The notes under the pieces are model-generated. The model searched no databases. It was not told the DNA's origin and saw only the letters and a list, made by a program, of their open reading frames with translations. Of a stretch of DNA of 64,000 nt, positions 26,718 to 35,257 are shown one piece after another. Made by a program: the position numbers and the translations under genes. This DNA comes from Streptomyces acidiscabies (GTDB taxonomy: Bacteria > Actinomycetota > Actinomycetes > Streptomycetales > Streptomycetaceae), in NCBI RefSeq assembly GCF_020010905.1, contig NZ_JAGJBY010000001.1:4360001-4424000 (forward strand), given 5' to 3'. Positions within the stretch are counted from its first letter, which is position 1. Each line of letters begins with the position of its first letter.

Positions 26718-26773
26718 GGTTACCAGGTCAGCACGGGTACGGGCGCGCCGCACATCGAACCCCCACCGGGCGC

Positions 26774-27895
26774 TCAGCCCTGCTTGCCGCTCTGGCTCAC
26801 CGGGTGCAGGCCCAGTACGCCCTGCGGGTCCGACGGGTTCACGCCCTGGACGTCACCGACGTACAGGCTGATCCGCGCCTTGTAGCGGTCCAGCGCCGTG
26901 CGGTCGCTCATGAACGCGCCGAGGCCCAGCGGGTTCATGTTCTTGTAGTCGTAGATGCCCTTGCGGCCGGCCGGGGCGGGGACGTCCGTACGGGCGCTCC
27001 ACGTGCCGATGTCGTTCGTCTGGGCGTTCTTCGACAGGATCCAGCTCAGGTACAGCTTGGCCGCCGCCTTGTGCGGGGCGTTCTTCAGGATCGCGCCGGT
27101 CTGCGGCCACGCCACCCACGGCGACTGCTTCGGGAGCGTCACCTGGGAGACGCCGTTCGCGCTGCCGCCGCTGCCGAAGTTCGCGACGTAGTCGCCGGTG
27201 CCGACGAGGTCGGAGGAGTCCTGGGTGCCGCGCACGAACTTCGGGTTCTGCGCCATCAGCTTCTTCAGGTAGTCGAAGCCGTACGCGTCCGTGAGCTGCT
27301 TGAAGTAGTAGAGGACCGCGTCGTCGTCGTTCGGGTACGTGAAGACGAGCTTGTTCTTGAACTCCGGCTTCAGGAAGTCCTTCGCCTCGACCGGGGCCTT
27401 CGAACCGAGCTTCGTCGCGGTGACGTTGGCGAAGGCGAAGTAGAACAGGCCCGTGTAGTAGCCGTCCTTGTCCTTGACGCGCTTGTCCACGGCGTTCCAG
27501 CCGACCGGCTTGTACTTCTCCAGCACGCCTTCCTTCTTCCAGCGCGGGAAGTCGTCGACGGTCTGGAGGTGTACGACGTCGGCGACGACGTGCCGCTCGT
27601 CTATCTGGTTGTCGACGCGGGCGTCGTGGTTCTTGCTGAAGTCGACGATGATGTCGACCTTCATCTTGGGGAACTTCTTGACGAACGCGTCCTTGAGGTA
27701 GTCGGCCTGGCCGGGCTTGTCGCCGCCGGCGTAGACGACGAGCCGGCCGCCCTCGGCCACGGCCTGTGCGTACAGCTTCTGCAATTGCGCGTCCTCGCTC
27801 GTCGGCTTTGTACCGGCGTTCGCGACTGCCGCGCCGCTTGTGGCGAGGACGCCCAGGGCGATGGCGCCGGCCCAGGCCGTACGGGAGATCCGCAT
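26774..27895 (-). CDS. Orphan extracellular solute-binding protein (iron/AfuA-like)
   Basis: A 373-residue exported protein with a Sec signal (MRISRTAWAGAIALGVLATS, cleavage near residue 27). The fold is that of ferric-iron or organic-anion type binding proteins: GGRLVVYAGGDKPGQADYL, then FPKMKVDIIVDFS, then a C-terminal DVPAPAGRKGIYDYKNMNPL segment. There is no lipobox, and no importer permease or ATPase is nearby, so the partner is encoded elsewhere or the protein works as a secreted binder. The operonic membrane protein downstream is not a typical import permease. Confidence 0.85.
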   Translation of the reverse strand: MRISRTAWAGAIALGVLATSGAAVANAGTKPTSEDAQLQKLYAQAVAEGGRLVVYAGGDKPGQADYLKDAFVKKFPKMKVDIIVDFSKNHDARVDNQIDERHVVADVVHLQTVDDFPRWKKEGVLEKYKPVGWNAVDKRVKDKDGYYTGLFYFAFANVTATKLGSKAPVEAKDFLKPEFKNKLVFTYPNDDDAVLYYFKQLTDAYGFDYLKKLMAQNPKFVRGTQDSSDLVGTGDYVANFGSGGSANGVSQVTLPKQSPWVAWPQTGAILKNAPHKAAAKLYLSWILSKNAQTNDIGTWSARTDVPAPAGRKGIYDYKNMNPLGLGAFMSDRTALDRYKARISLYVGDVQGVNPSDPQGVLGLHPVSQSGKQG

Positions 27896-28042
27896 GACAG
27901 CTCCTTGCTTGAGGCTTCAACTGTCCTTGACCATAGCCGGAGATGTTGCAAATCTGCAAGATGTGGCTGCGGCTTGGCTCGACGGTGATCGAAGTCGAGT
28001 GAATCGTTCCTGGTCAGGGCCTGTTTGGTCAGCGCTTGATGG

Positions 28043-28537
28043 TCAGCGTCGCCAGGGCAGGTCCACCGGGAGCGCCGGACGCTCCGGGCCCGTCATCCCC
28101 GCGAGGATGATCGCGCACGCCTCCCCGAACGCCCGCGTCTGCTCCGGCGTCAGCCGGTCGAAGACCGTCGCCCGTACGAGGGCGACATGGCCCGGCGCCG
28201 CCTCCGCCAGCGCGGTCACCCCCGCCTCCGTCAGCACCGCGAGCTGCGCCCGCTTGTCGCCGGGGGAGTCCTCGCGCCGTACCCAGCCCTCCTCCTCCAT
28301 CCGGGCGATGGTGTACGACAGCCGGGTCCTCGCGATCCGCAGCTTCTCCGCGAGGTCCGTCATCCGCAGCCGTTGTTCGGGCAGTTCGGAGAGGATCACC
28401 AGCACCGAGTAGTTGAGGTGGCTCATCCCCGAGTCGTGCCGTAGCTGCTGGTCGAGGGCGTCCTCCATGACGAGGCTGAGATCGGAGAACGAGCGCCAGG
28501 TGCGCTGCTCCTGCGCGGAGAGCCAGCGGGGTTGCAT
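28043..28537 (-). CDS. MarR family transcriptional regulator
   Basis: A 164-residue winged-helix regulator. The HTH lies at about residues 45-85 (LRMTDLAEKLRIARTRLSYT) and the wing contains REDSPGDKRAQLAVL, the usual D-x-R wing. ATG 28537 is favoured over the upstream GTG 28546 because a TAGGGT -10-like box ends 7 nt before it, which fits a leaderless transcript. It lies 147 bp from the binding-protein gene and 50 bp from the Lrp regulator, but its targets are not evident. Confidence 0.88.
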   Translation of the reverse strand: MQPRWLSAQEQRTWRSFSDLSLVMEDALDQQLRHDSGMSHLNYSVLVILSELPEQRLRMTDLAEKLRIARTRLSYTIARMEEEGWVRREDSPGDKRAQLAVLTEAGVTALAEAAPGHVALVRATVFDRLTPEQTRAFGEACAIILAGMTGPERPALPVDLPWRR

Positions 28538-28592
28538 GCGGTGCACCCTAGCAGCGCGAGATGTGCGGCCGATGAGTCCCTGACCAGCACGT

Positions 28593-29567
28593 TCAGCGCA
28601 CCGGCTCGTAGTTGAGCTGCTTCACCTGGCGCAGCGTCAGCGCCGTCTCCACCGAGTGGACGCCTTCCAGCACCCCGATCTTGTCGGAGAGGTACGTGTA
28701 CAGGTCAGCGCTGCTGCGGTGCAGGGTCGCGGCGACGATGTTCGCGGGGCCGGTGATCGCCGCGGCGAACGCCACTTCCGGGTGTGCGGCGAGGGCCCGC
28801 CCGATCGACGCCAGTGCGGACGGTGCGACGGTGAGCCACAGCATCGCGTCGACCGTGCCGCCCAGCGCTTCGGGGTCGTACTGCACGTCGTAGTAGAGGA
28901 CGCCGGACGAGCGCAGCCGCTCCAGGCGGCGCCGGACCACCGACTCCGACTGGCCTGTGGCGGACTGGAGTTCACCGAGCGAGGCGCGGCCGTCCTGGCG
29001 CAGGACCGCGAGGAGGTTCTCGTCGGTGTCGTCGATGTGTACGACGCCGGGTTCCGGGGTGACCGGCGGTGGGCGCAGGGCCTCTTCCTCCGCCGGGGTG
29101 AGCGCCTGGAGCTTGCTGAGCCAGCCGGCGGCGCCGCCGTAGAAGTGGTTCAGGATGCAGTGCGCGCTCACCGACAGCAGGCGCGGGGTGCGCTGCAACT
29201 GGTTGAGCAGCAGCTCGTTACGGTCCTCGCGGCTGCGCGGTCGCATCGAGGCGACGACCTCCGTGCCGCCGGACTCCAACGCCACGTACGCGGTGTCCGG
29301 CCGCCGCGCCAACGCCTCCGCGAGGCGCTCCGCCGCGTCCGGGGTACACCGCATCCGCACGATCCAGCCACTGCGGCCCAGGCGGTTCTCGTCCACGATG
29401 CCCAGGACGCGCATCCGGGTGGAGCGACGCAGCTTGCGCAGCCGCCGGGCGACGGTCTGGTCGGAGACGCCGAGGACTTCTGCGATGCGGGTGTAGGGGG
29501 CGCGGCCGTCCAGTTGGAGGGCTTGGAGGAGTTTGAGGTCGAGGGGGTCGAATGTGGGTGGGGGCAT
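28593..29567 (-). CDS. Lrp/AsnC family regulator with two HTH/AsnC units
   Basis: A 324-residue regulator containing two tandem Lrp-type halves. The first HTH is at residues 6-55 (LDLKLLQALQLDGRAPYTRI) and the second at about 180-230 (ENLLAVLRQDGRASLGELQS). Each is followed by a RAM-like ligand domain. Double-length Lrp proteins of this kind are common in Streptomyces. ATG 29567 is chosen because it directly precedes the first HTH. The frame stays open for 200 more codons upstream only because the repeat region at 29570-30400 is Pro-rich in this direction. Confidence 0.85.
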   Translation of the reverse strand: MPPPTFDPLDLKLLQALQLDGRAPYTRIAEVLGVSDQTVARRLRKLRRSTRMRVLGIVDENRLGRSGWIVRMRCTPDAAERLAEALARRPDTAYVALESGGTEVVASMRPRSREDRNELLLNQLQRTPRLLSVSAHCILNHFYGGAAGWLSKLQALTPAEEEALRPPPVTPEPGVVHIDDTDENLLAVLRQDGRASLGELQSATGQSESVVRRRLERLRSSGVLYYDVQYDPEALGGTVDAMLWLTVAPSALASIGRALAAHPEVAFAAAITGPANIVAATLHRSSADLYTYLSDKIGVLEGVHSVETALTLRQVKQLNYEPVR

Positions 29568-29569
29568 GG

Positions 29570-30400
29570 GGGCTTTTCGGGGGGATGGGTGGGGGCTCAT
29601 GCGGGGAGGGTACGGGGGTGGTGTGGGGGTGCGTTGTTGTGGGCGGGTGGGGGAGGGGGCTGCTGGTCGGGGGTGGCCGGCCGAGGGGCGTTCGGGGACG
29701 GGGCCGGCGGGTTGGGGGGCGGTGGGCCGACGGACGTTTGGGGACGGGCCCGGCGGGTGGGGGTTCGGCGGGTCGATGGCTGGTCGGTGGTGGGCTGTGT
29801 CGGGGTGGGGGCTGGCCGGGGCGGCTGGTCGGTGGTGGGCTTGGTGGGTTGGGGTTCGGTGGGGCGGCGGCCGGTTGGTGACGGGCTGCCCTGGCGGCTG
29901 GTCCGTGGTGGGCTGCCTTGGGCCGGGGCTGGTCGGGGCGGCTGGTTGGTGACGGGCTGTGCCGGGGCGGGGGTCGGTCGGGGCGGTGGGCCGGTGGTGG
30001 GCTTGGTGGGTTGGGGTTCGGTGGGGCGGCGGCCGGTTGGTGACGGGCTGCCCCGGCGGCTGGTCCGTGGTGGGCATGGTGGGTCGAGGTTCGGCGGGGC
30101 GACGACCGGTCGGTGACGGGCCCCTGCGCCTGGGCGGGGCCCGTCGGGCGGTGGTCAGCCGGGCCAACCGGTCTGCCGGTGGCCGGTTGGTCAGGTGGTC
30201 GGTCGTCAGGTGGTCGCGGAGGTCTGTACGGGGGTCTGCGCCCCGCCGGGGCCGGTCGGGTGGTGGTCAGCCGGGCCAATCGGTCTGCCGGTGGCGGTTG
30301 GTCAGGTGGTTGCGGAGGTCTGTACGGGGGTCTGCGCCCCGCCGGGGCCGGTCGGGTGGTGGTCAGCTGGGCCCGACCGGTCTGCCGGGGGTCGGTCAGG
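29570..30400. repeat. G-rich imperfect repeat region (83-bp pair and 96-bp tandem array)
   Basis: About 0.8 kb of strongly strand-biased sequence: G/T-rich on the plus strand, C/A-rich on the minus. An 83-bp unit occurs at 29831-29913 and 29993-30075 with one mismatch. A unit of about 96 bp is tandem at 30205-30300 and 30301-30394, with a partial, more diverged copy starting at 30395 and part of another at about 30130-30190. Several reading frames stay open (Pro-rich on minus, Gly/Trp-rich on plus), as expected for repeat DNA. It lies between the Lrp gene and the 3' end of the MFS gene and includes the promoter side of the Lrp gene. No convincing gene is seen inside. Confidence 0.75.
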
Positions 30401-32132
30401 TGGTCGTTGAGGTTTGCGCGGGGGGCTGCGCCGGGACGCCCGCCTTGGCCCCGGCCACAGAGCCCGCTTCAGCCCCGGCCGTAGAGCCCGCGGCCCTCGT
30501 CGCCGAGCCTGCCTCGGACCCCGCCTTTGAGCCCGCTGCGGATCGCGCCTCGGACTCCGCTGCGGACCCCGTCTCCGACCCCGCGATCCTCGTCGGCCCC
30601 GGCACCCCCTGCGGCCTGCGCAGCAATACCGCCGCCACCAGTGCCGCCACCGCTGCCAACCCCGCCGCGATCACCAGGCACAAGTGCAGCCCGTCCAGGA
30701 ACGCCTCCGACATCGCGCCCAGTGCCCGGCCCTGTTCCGGGCCCAGGTCGAGGCGGGCCACCGCGCCTAGGCCGCCCTCGTTCACCGCCTCGCCGATCCG
30801 CCGCGTGGCCGTCGCCGAGATGCCCGCGTCCGCGAGGTGGCCCGGCAGGGCGTTCGTCGCCTTTGTGCTCAGGACCGCGCCCAGTACCGCGGGGCCCAGT
30901 GCGCCGCCTACCTGCCGGAACGCGTTGTTTCCGGCCGCCGCCATGCCGGCGAGCTGATGCGGGACCGACGCGACCGCCGTGGCCGTCATCGGCGTGATGA
31001 CGAAGCCGAGGCCGACGCCCAGCAGGATCAGCCGCCAGGACAGCGAGCCGTACGACGTGTCCACGCCGACCGACGTCAGGGACAGCAGCGCACCCGACGT
31101 CACCAGCAGGCCGCCCGTGATCAGGACGCGCGGCGACCAGCGGTGCATCAGCCGCGACGCCGGTTGCGATACGACGATCGCCGCGAGCGTCACCAGGATC
31201 ATCCGGCCCGCAGACTCCAGCGTCGTCAGCTGCTGGACCATCCCGAAGTACAGGCTCAGCGCGAAGAAGAAGCCGATCAGGCCGAGGAAGCTGATCATCG
31301 CGACCAGCGTCGTCGCCGTGAACGCGGGGGAGCGGAACAGCTTCAGGTCCAGCATCGGGCTCTCGCTGCGCCGCTCGGCGACCACGAAGACGACGGCACC
31401 GATCGCCGCCAGCACCAGCGCGACGACGACTTCCGCCTCCGCGAACGAGCCCGCGCCGCCCTCGATGACGCCGTACACCAGCGCCGTGATCGTCACCGCC
31501 GCGCTGATCTGGCCCGGCCAGTCCAGGCGGCGGGTGCCGGGCGCGCGGGAGTCGGAGACCAGGCGGGCCACCATGACCAGGGCGAGCAGCGACGCCGGGA
31601 TCGGCAGCAGGTAGATCCAGCGCCACGCGAAGTGCTCCAGGATCAGCCCCGCGATCACCGGCCCCAGCGCGAGCGCGCCCATCAGGGACGTCGCCCACAG
31701 CCCGACGAACTTGCCGCGCTCCCGGGGATCCGGCACCGCGTGGCTGATCAGCGCGAGCGTCGTCGGCAGGAGCGCCGCCGCACCGAGGCCGGACACCGCC
31801 TGCCCCGCCCACAGCACCTCTATCGACCCCGCCGACAGGGCGATCGCCGCGCCGACCGCGCTGAACAGGAGCCCGGCGAGGAACACTTTCTTACGGCCGT
31901 GTACGTCGCCGAACACCCCCGCCGTCAGGATCAGCGCCGCCATCGGCAGCACGAACGCGTCGCTCACCCACGACAGTTCAGCCGTCGACGCGTGCAGCGC
32001 CCGCTGGATCGCCGGGAGGCTCACCGACACGGTGGTCACCGGCAGATAGGCGACGAACACCCCCACACAAGCCATCACGAGCGTCGCCGCCCGCCGCTCG
32101 CGCGGGGTGTCCGTCGTGGTCGAGACGTTCAC
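30396..32132 (-). CDS. MFS exporter, DHA2 (14-helix) type, with low-complexity tail
   Basis: A 578-residue drug/proton antiporter-like protein. The motif A region is GVFGDVHGRKKVFLAG and motif C appears as GPVIAGLI; about 14 membrane helices precede residue 515. The last 60 residues are an Ala/Gly/Ser/Glu repeat tail (GSETGSAAESEARSAAGSKA and similar) ending at the edge of the G-rich repeat region. GTG 32132 is used because AAGGAGAG precedes it; an upstream start would add 50 non-membrane residues. It diverges from the sialidase gene. The substrate is unknown. Confidence 0.9.
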   Translation of the reverse strand: MNVSTTTDTPRERRAATLVMACVGVFVAYLPVTTVSVSLPAIQRALHASTAELSWVSDAFVLPMAALILTAGVFGDVHGRKKVFLAGLLFSAVGAAIALSAGSIEVLWAGQAVSGLGAAALLPTTLALISHAVPDPRERGKFVGLWATSLMGALALGPVIAGLILEHFAWRWIYLLPIPASLLALVMVARLVSDSRAPGTRRLDWPGQISAAVTITALVYGVIEGGAGSFAEAEVVVALVLAAIGAVVFVVAERRSESPMLDLKLFRSPAFTATTLVAMISFLGLIGFFFALSLYFGMVQQLTTLESAGRMILVTLAAIVVSQPASRLMHRWSPRVLITGGLLVTSGALLSLTSVGVDTSYGSLSWRLILLGVGLGFVITPMTATAVASVPHQLAGMAAAGNNAFRQVGGALGPAVLGAVLSTKATNALPGHLADAGISATATRRIGEAVNEGGLGAVARLDLGPEQGRALGAMSEAFLDGLHLCLVIAAGLAAVAALVAAVLLRRPQGVPGPTRIAGSETGSAAESEARSAAGSKAGSEAGSATRAAGSTAGAEAGSVAGAKAGVPAQPPAQTSTTT

Positions 32133-32287
32133 GGGATCTCTCCTTGCCCTGTTGTCGCTGGGGGCAACTTTCCGCCCCGCGAGCGGGAGAGACCGAGTCG
32201 CAGCGGGGCAGGCGCCGGAAATCCGACATCCGAGAGGGGTTCCGCACAGATCCGCGACGCGAACCGGCGTCCAGGTCGACATTTCGG

Positions 32288-32316
32288 TGGACCCTGCCCC
32301 CGCACTCGCCTAGCTT
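32288..32316 (+). promoter_or_regulatory. Promoter of the sialidase gene, probably leaderless
   Basis: TGGACC (32288-32293) and TAGCTT (32311-32316) are separated by 17 bp. The -10 box ends 6 nt before the ATG at 32323, and no ribosome-binding site lies between them, so the transcript probably starts at the start codon. Confidence 0.5.
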
Positions 32317-32322
32317 CCCCCC

Positions 32323-35205
32323 ATGAATCTCTCGTCCGTCGTCCGGGGTCTGCTGCTGCCGCTGATCGCCGCCGCCGCACTGGTGGCCCCGCCACCCGCC
32401 GCCGCGGCACCCGTCATCACCGCGCAGCCACCACAACTGCCCAGCCAGACGACCCTGTTCACCTCCAACACGGCCATCGGCGGCCGGACCTACACCTGCT
32501 TCCGGGTCCCCTCGGTGGTCCGCACCGGAAACGGGACGCTGCTCGCCTTCGCCGAAGCACGGCTGGGTGCCACCTGCCTGGACACCCAGGAGATGGACAT
32601 CGTGAGCCGGGTCTCGACGGACGGCGGCGCCACCTGGACCGCACCCCGGATCATCGCTCGCGGTCTGACCAGCGACCCCGCGAACCCGGGTGTGGCGGCC
32701 ATCAACGCTCAACCCACCCCGATCGTCGACGCCACCTACAAGAACCCGGCCACGGGACAGGTCGAAGGCCAGGTGGTGCTGCTCTACAGCGTGCGGCTGG
32801 TCACCAACGGGGGAGTCACGGGTCCGGACGGCCAGGCGAACCGTATCCAGACGTTCGCCATGTACAGCCGTGACAACGGCCAGACCTGGGTGAACCGGAC
32901 GGACATCACCGACCAGGTGAACCCCCGGCAGAACAACCAGCCCGCCGCCGAGTTGCAGGGCATGCGCTTCCTCCAGCCCGGCCCGGGACACGGCATCCAG
33001 TTGAGACCGATCTCGGCCGTCGACGACGGCCGGCTGCTGGCGCCCGCGTACCAGAACGGCAGCATCGCGGACAACGGATCGTGGGTGAACGACGGACACC
33101 ACGCCTCCGCCATCTACACCGACGACCACGGAGCCACCTGGCATCGAGGCGACAGAACCAGCAACAGCACCATCATCAGCGACAGCAACCCCGCAGCCAC
33201 AGCCCTGTCCGTGGGTGAGGCCAGCATCGCGCAACTGTCCACCGGCCGGCTCTACATGACCTCCCGCAACAACGATGCCGACACCGACGCCGCCGCCACG
33301 GCGGGCACCAACCGCTCCACGGCCTTCAGCGACGACGGCGGCGAGAACTGGCACCCGGCGACCAAGGCCAACCTGCCCGGCGCGACGGTCTTCGCCCCGG
33401 TGCTGTCCCTCAACAACGTCCTGCGCGGAGACAGCTTCAACCAGCTGGTGATCACCGAACCCGTCTACCACGACCCGGCGAGTCCGAAGCTCCAGGGCAC
33501 CCTCAGACTCCGCTCCTCCTTCGACGACGGCGCCACCTGGCAGACGCCCGCCCAGGGCCTGACCATCGCCAAGGCCGGCGCCGGCTACTCCGACCTCACC
33601 CGCACCGCGTCCGGCGGTCTCGGAGTGATCTACGAGGCCGGGCCCGACCCGTGGCAGAACCCCGCCACCCTGTACGACCGCACCTCGGTCCGCTTCACCG
33701 TCGTCTCCGCCGGCCAGACCGTCATCACCGGACCGGTGACCGGCGCCCGTACCCCGGACATCGCCGGAGGCAACGCGGCCGTCCTGCGCGGCAGCGCCCG
33801 GCTGACCGCCGGCAAGTTCGGCCGTGCGCTGACCCTCGCCCCGGACACCTCGGCGGGCTTCGTCGACGTCACACCGAGTCCCGCGTACGCCGGTCTCAGC
33901 GGTGACTTCACGGCCGCCGCCGACTTCAAGTACAACTCCACCACCGGGCTGCGGGCCATCCTCTGGGGCTTCGGCGTCGGCGCGGGCCTGCCGCAGCTGT
34001 GGATACGCGCGGAACCCGAGCAGAACCGGATCGTGGCCAACGCCACCACGGCCTCCGGCAGCAAGAACCTGGTCTCGGCGTCCAGTTACAACGACAACGC
34101 CTGGCACCACGTGGCTCTGGTGCGCGCCGGCCAGGAACTGAGTCTGTGGATCGACGGTGCCAAGGCCGACAGTGGCACCGCGCCGGCCGGCGCCGTCTCC
34201 CCGGCCCGCCCCCAGCCGCTCGAGGTCGGCAACCGGCTCGACGGCGCGCAGCCCTTCGCCGGTTCGATCGACAGCGTGGTGCTCTACAACCGGGCGCTCA
34301 GCTCCCAGGAGATCTCCGCCGCGGCCACCAACGACACCTACTCCGGTGGTGCCGCCCTGCTGCTCCGCCTGCCCTTCGAGACCGGCGAGGCCGACACCCG
34401 TGCCTGGGACGACACCGACGGCGACGGGCAGATGGACGTCTTCAACCGCACCAATGACGGCAACCTCTGGTACTTCGGGGGCTTCGGCGACGCCACCACC
34501 GGCGAACGGCACCTGGAGAACCGCACCCTGATCGGCGGCACCTTCGGCTCGTCCTTCCACCCCGCCCGGGGCGACTTCAACAACGACGGCCTCGGCGACC
34601 TCATCGCCATCAACAGCCAGGGACAGCTGAACTTCTGGCTGGGACAGGGCGACGGCATCCTGTCCGCCCCCACGGTCTTGATGTCCGGCACCTCGTTCAG
34701 CACCGTCAAGGCGGTCTCCGGCGGCGACTTCAACGCCGACGGCCTCACCGACGTCGTCGGGCTGGGCTTCGACGGTCACCTGTGGTGGTGGCCCGGGAAC
34801 GGCGACCGTACCTTCGGCGCCCGCCAGGAGCTGTTCCCCGGCACCGCCTTCTCCGGCTACTCCGGCGTCCCCACCGGGGACTTCGACAACAACGGCAACA
34901 CGGATGTCTCCGCCGTCGACGCGGGCGGCACCCTCTGGTGGTGGAAGGGCGACGGCAAGGGGGGCCTGTCCGCCGCCCAGGAGCTCGCGCCCGGTACGTC
35001 CTTCGCCGCGTACAGCCGCTTCTTCACAGGTGACGTGGACTCCGACGGCCGTACCGACTTCGCGGCCGTCGACTCCTCCGGCGCCGCCCGCTGGTGGCCC
35101 GGCGACGTCTCCGGCCATGTCTCCGGCACGTCCCGCCCCCTGACCGTGCTCTCGCCGCTCGCGGGGACGGCCCCTGCCTCGCTGGACGGCGTCTACACCT
35201 GGTGA
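32323..35205 (+). CDS. Secreted exo-alpha-sialidase (GH33-like) with LamG and FG-GAP domains
   Basis: A 960-residue exported protein. The Sec signal ends near residue 29 (PPPAAAAPV). The propeller (about 40-470) has FRVPSVVRTG at the arginine-triad position, the acid/base region CLDTQEMDIV, five Asp boxes (STDGGATW, SRDNGQTW, TDDHGATW, SDDGGENW, SFDDGATW) and a VIYEAG motif. A LamG-type jelly roll follows (about 515-670, NDNAWHHVALVRAG). Four or five FG-GAP/VCBS-like repeats end the protein (GDFNNDGLGDLIAI, GDFNADGLTDVVGL). It likely releases sialic acid from host or plant-associated glycans; the extra domains probably bind sugars. Confidence 0.87.
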   Translation: MNLSSVVRGLLLPLIAAAALVAPPPAAAAPVITAQPPQLPSQTTLFTSNTAIGGRTYTCFRVPSVVRTGNGTLLAFAEARLGATCLDTQEMDIVSRVSTDGGATWTAPRIIARGLTSDPANPGVAAINAQPTPIVDATYKNPATGQVEGQVVLLYSVRLVTNGGVTGPDGQANRIQTFAMYSRDNGQTWVNRTDITDQVNPRQNNQPAAELQGMRFLQPGPGHGIQLRPISAVDDGRLLAPAYQNGSIADNGSWVNDGHHASAIYTDDHGATWHRGDRTSNSTIISDSNPAATALSVGEASIAQLSTGRLYMTSRNNDADTDAAATAGTNRSTAFSDDGGENWHPATKANLPGATVFAPVLSLNNVLRGDSFNQLVITEPVYHDPASPKLQGTLRLRSSFDDGATWQTPAQGLTIAKAGAGYSDLTRTASGGLGVIYEAGPDPWQNPATLYDRTSVRFTVVSAGQTVITGPVTGARTPDIAGGNAAVLRGSARLTAGKFGRALTLAPDTSAGFVDVTPSPAYAGLSGDFTAAADFKYNSTTGLRAILWGFGVGAGLPQLWIRAEPEQNRIVANATTASGSKNLVSASSYNDNAWHHVALVRAGQELSLWIDGAKADSGTAPAGAVSPARPQPLEVGNRLDGAQPFAGSIDSVVLYNRALSSQEISAAATNDTYSGGAALLLRLPFETGEADTRAWDDTDGDGQMDVFNRTNDGNLWYFGGFGDATTGERHLENRTLIGGTFGSSFHPARGDFNNDGLGDLIAINSQGQLNFWLGQGDGILSAPTVLMSGTSFSTVKAVSGGDFNADGLTDVVGLGFDGHLWWWPGNGDRTFGARQELFPGTAFSGYSGVPTGDFDNNGNTDVSAVDAGGTLWWWKGDGKGGLSAAQELAPGTSFAAYSRFFTGDVDSDGRTDFAAVDSSGAARWWPGDVSGHVSGTSRPLTVLSPLAGTAPASLDGVYTW

Positions 35206-35215
35206 CCTGACCGGT

Positions 35216-35248
35216 CGGTGAGGACCGCGCCTGTCGTGGCCCTCACCG
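35216..35248. terminator. Bidirectional terminator
   Basis: CGGTGAGG (35216-35223) pairs perfectly with CCTCACCG (35241-35248) around a 17-nt loop. It lies between the convergent sialidase and GH43 genes, whose stops are 53 bp apart. Confidence 0.55.
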
Positions 35249-35257
35249 CCCCGGCCC

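Noticed and set aside
28593..30167. A 524-residue Lrp regulator with a Pro-rich N-terminal extension
   Set aside because: The added 200 residues come from the repeat region, are equally open in other frames, and the Lrp HTH starts normally at 29567.
31978..35118. Minus-strand frame of over 1000 codons opposite the sialidase
   Set aside because: The plus strand encodes clear Asp boxes and FG-GAP repeats; the minus frame is Gly/Val-rich shadow sequence.
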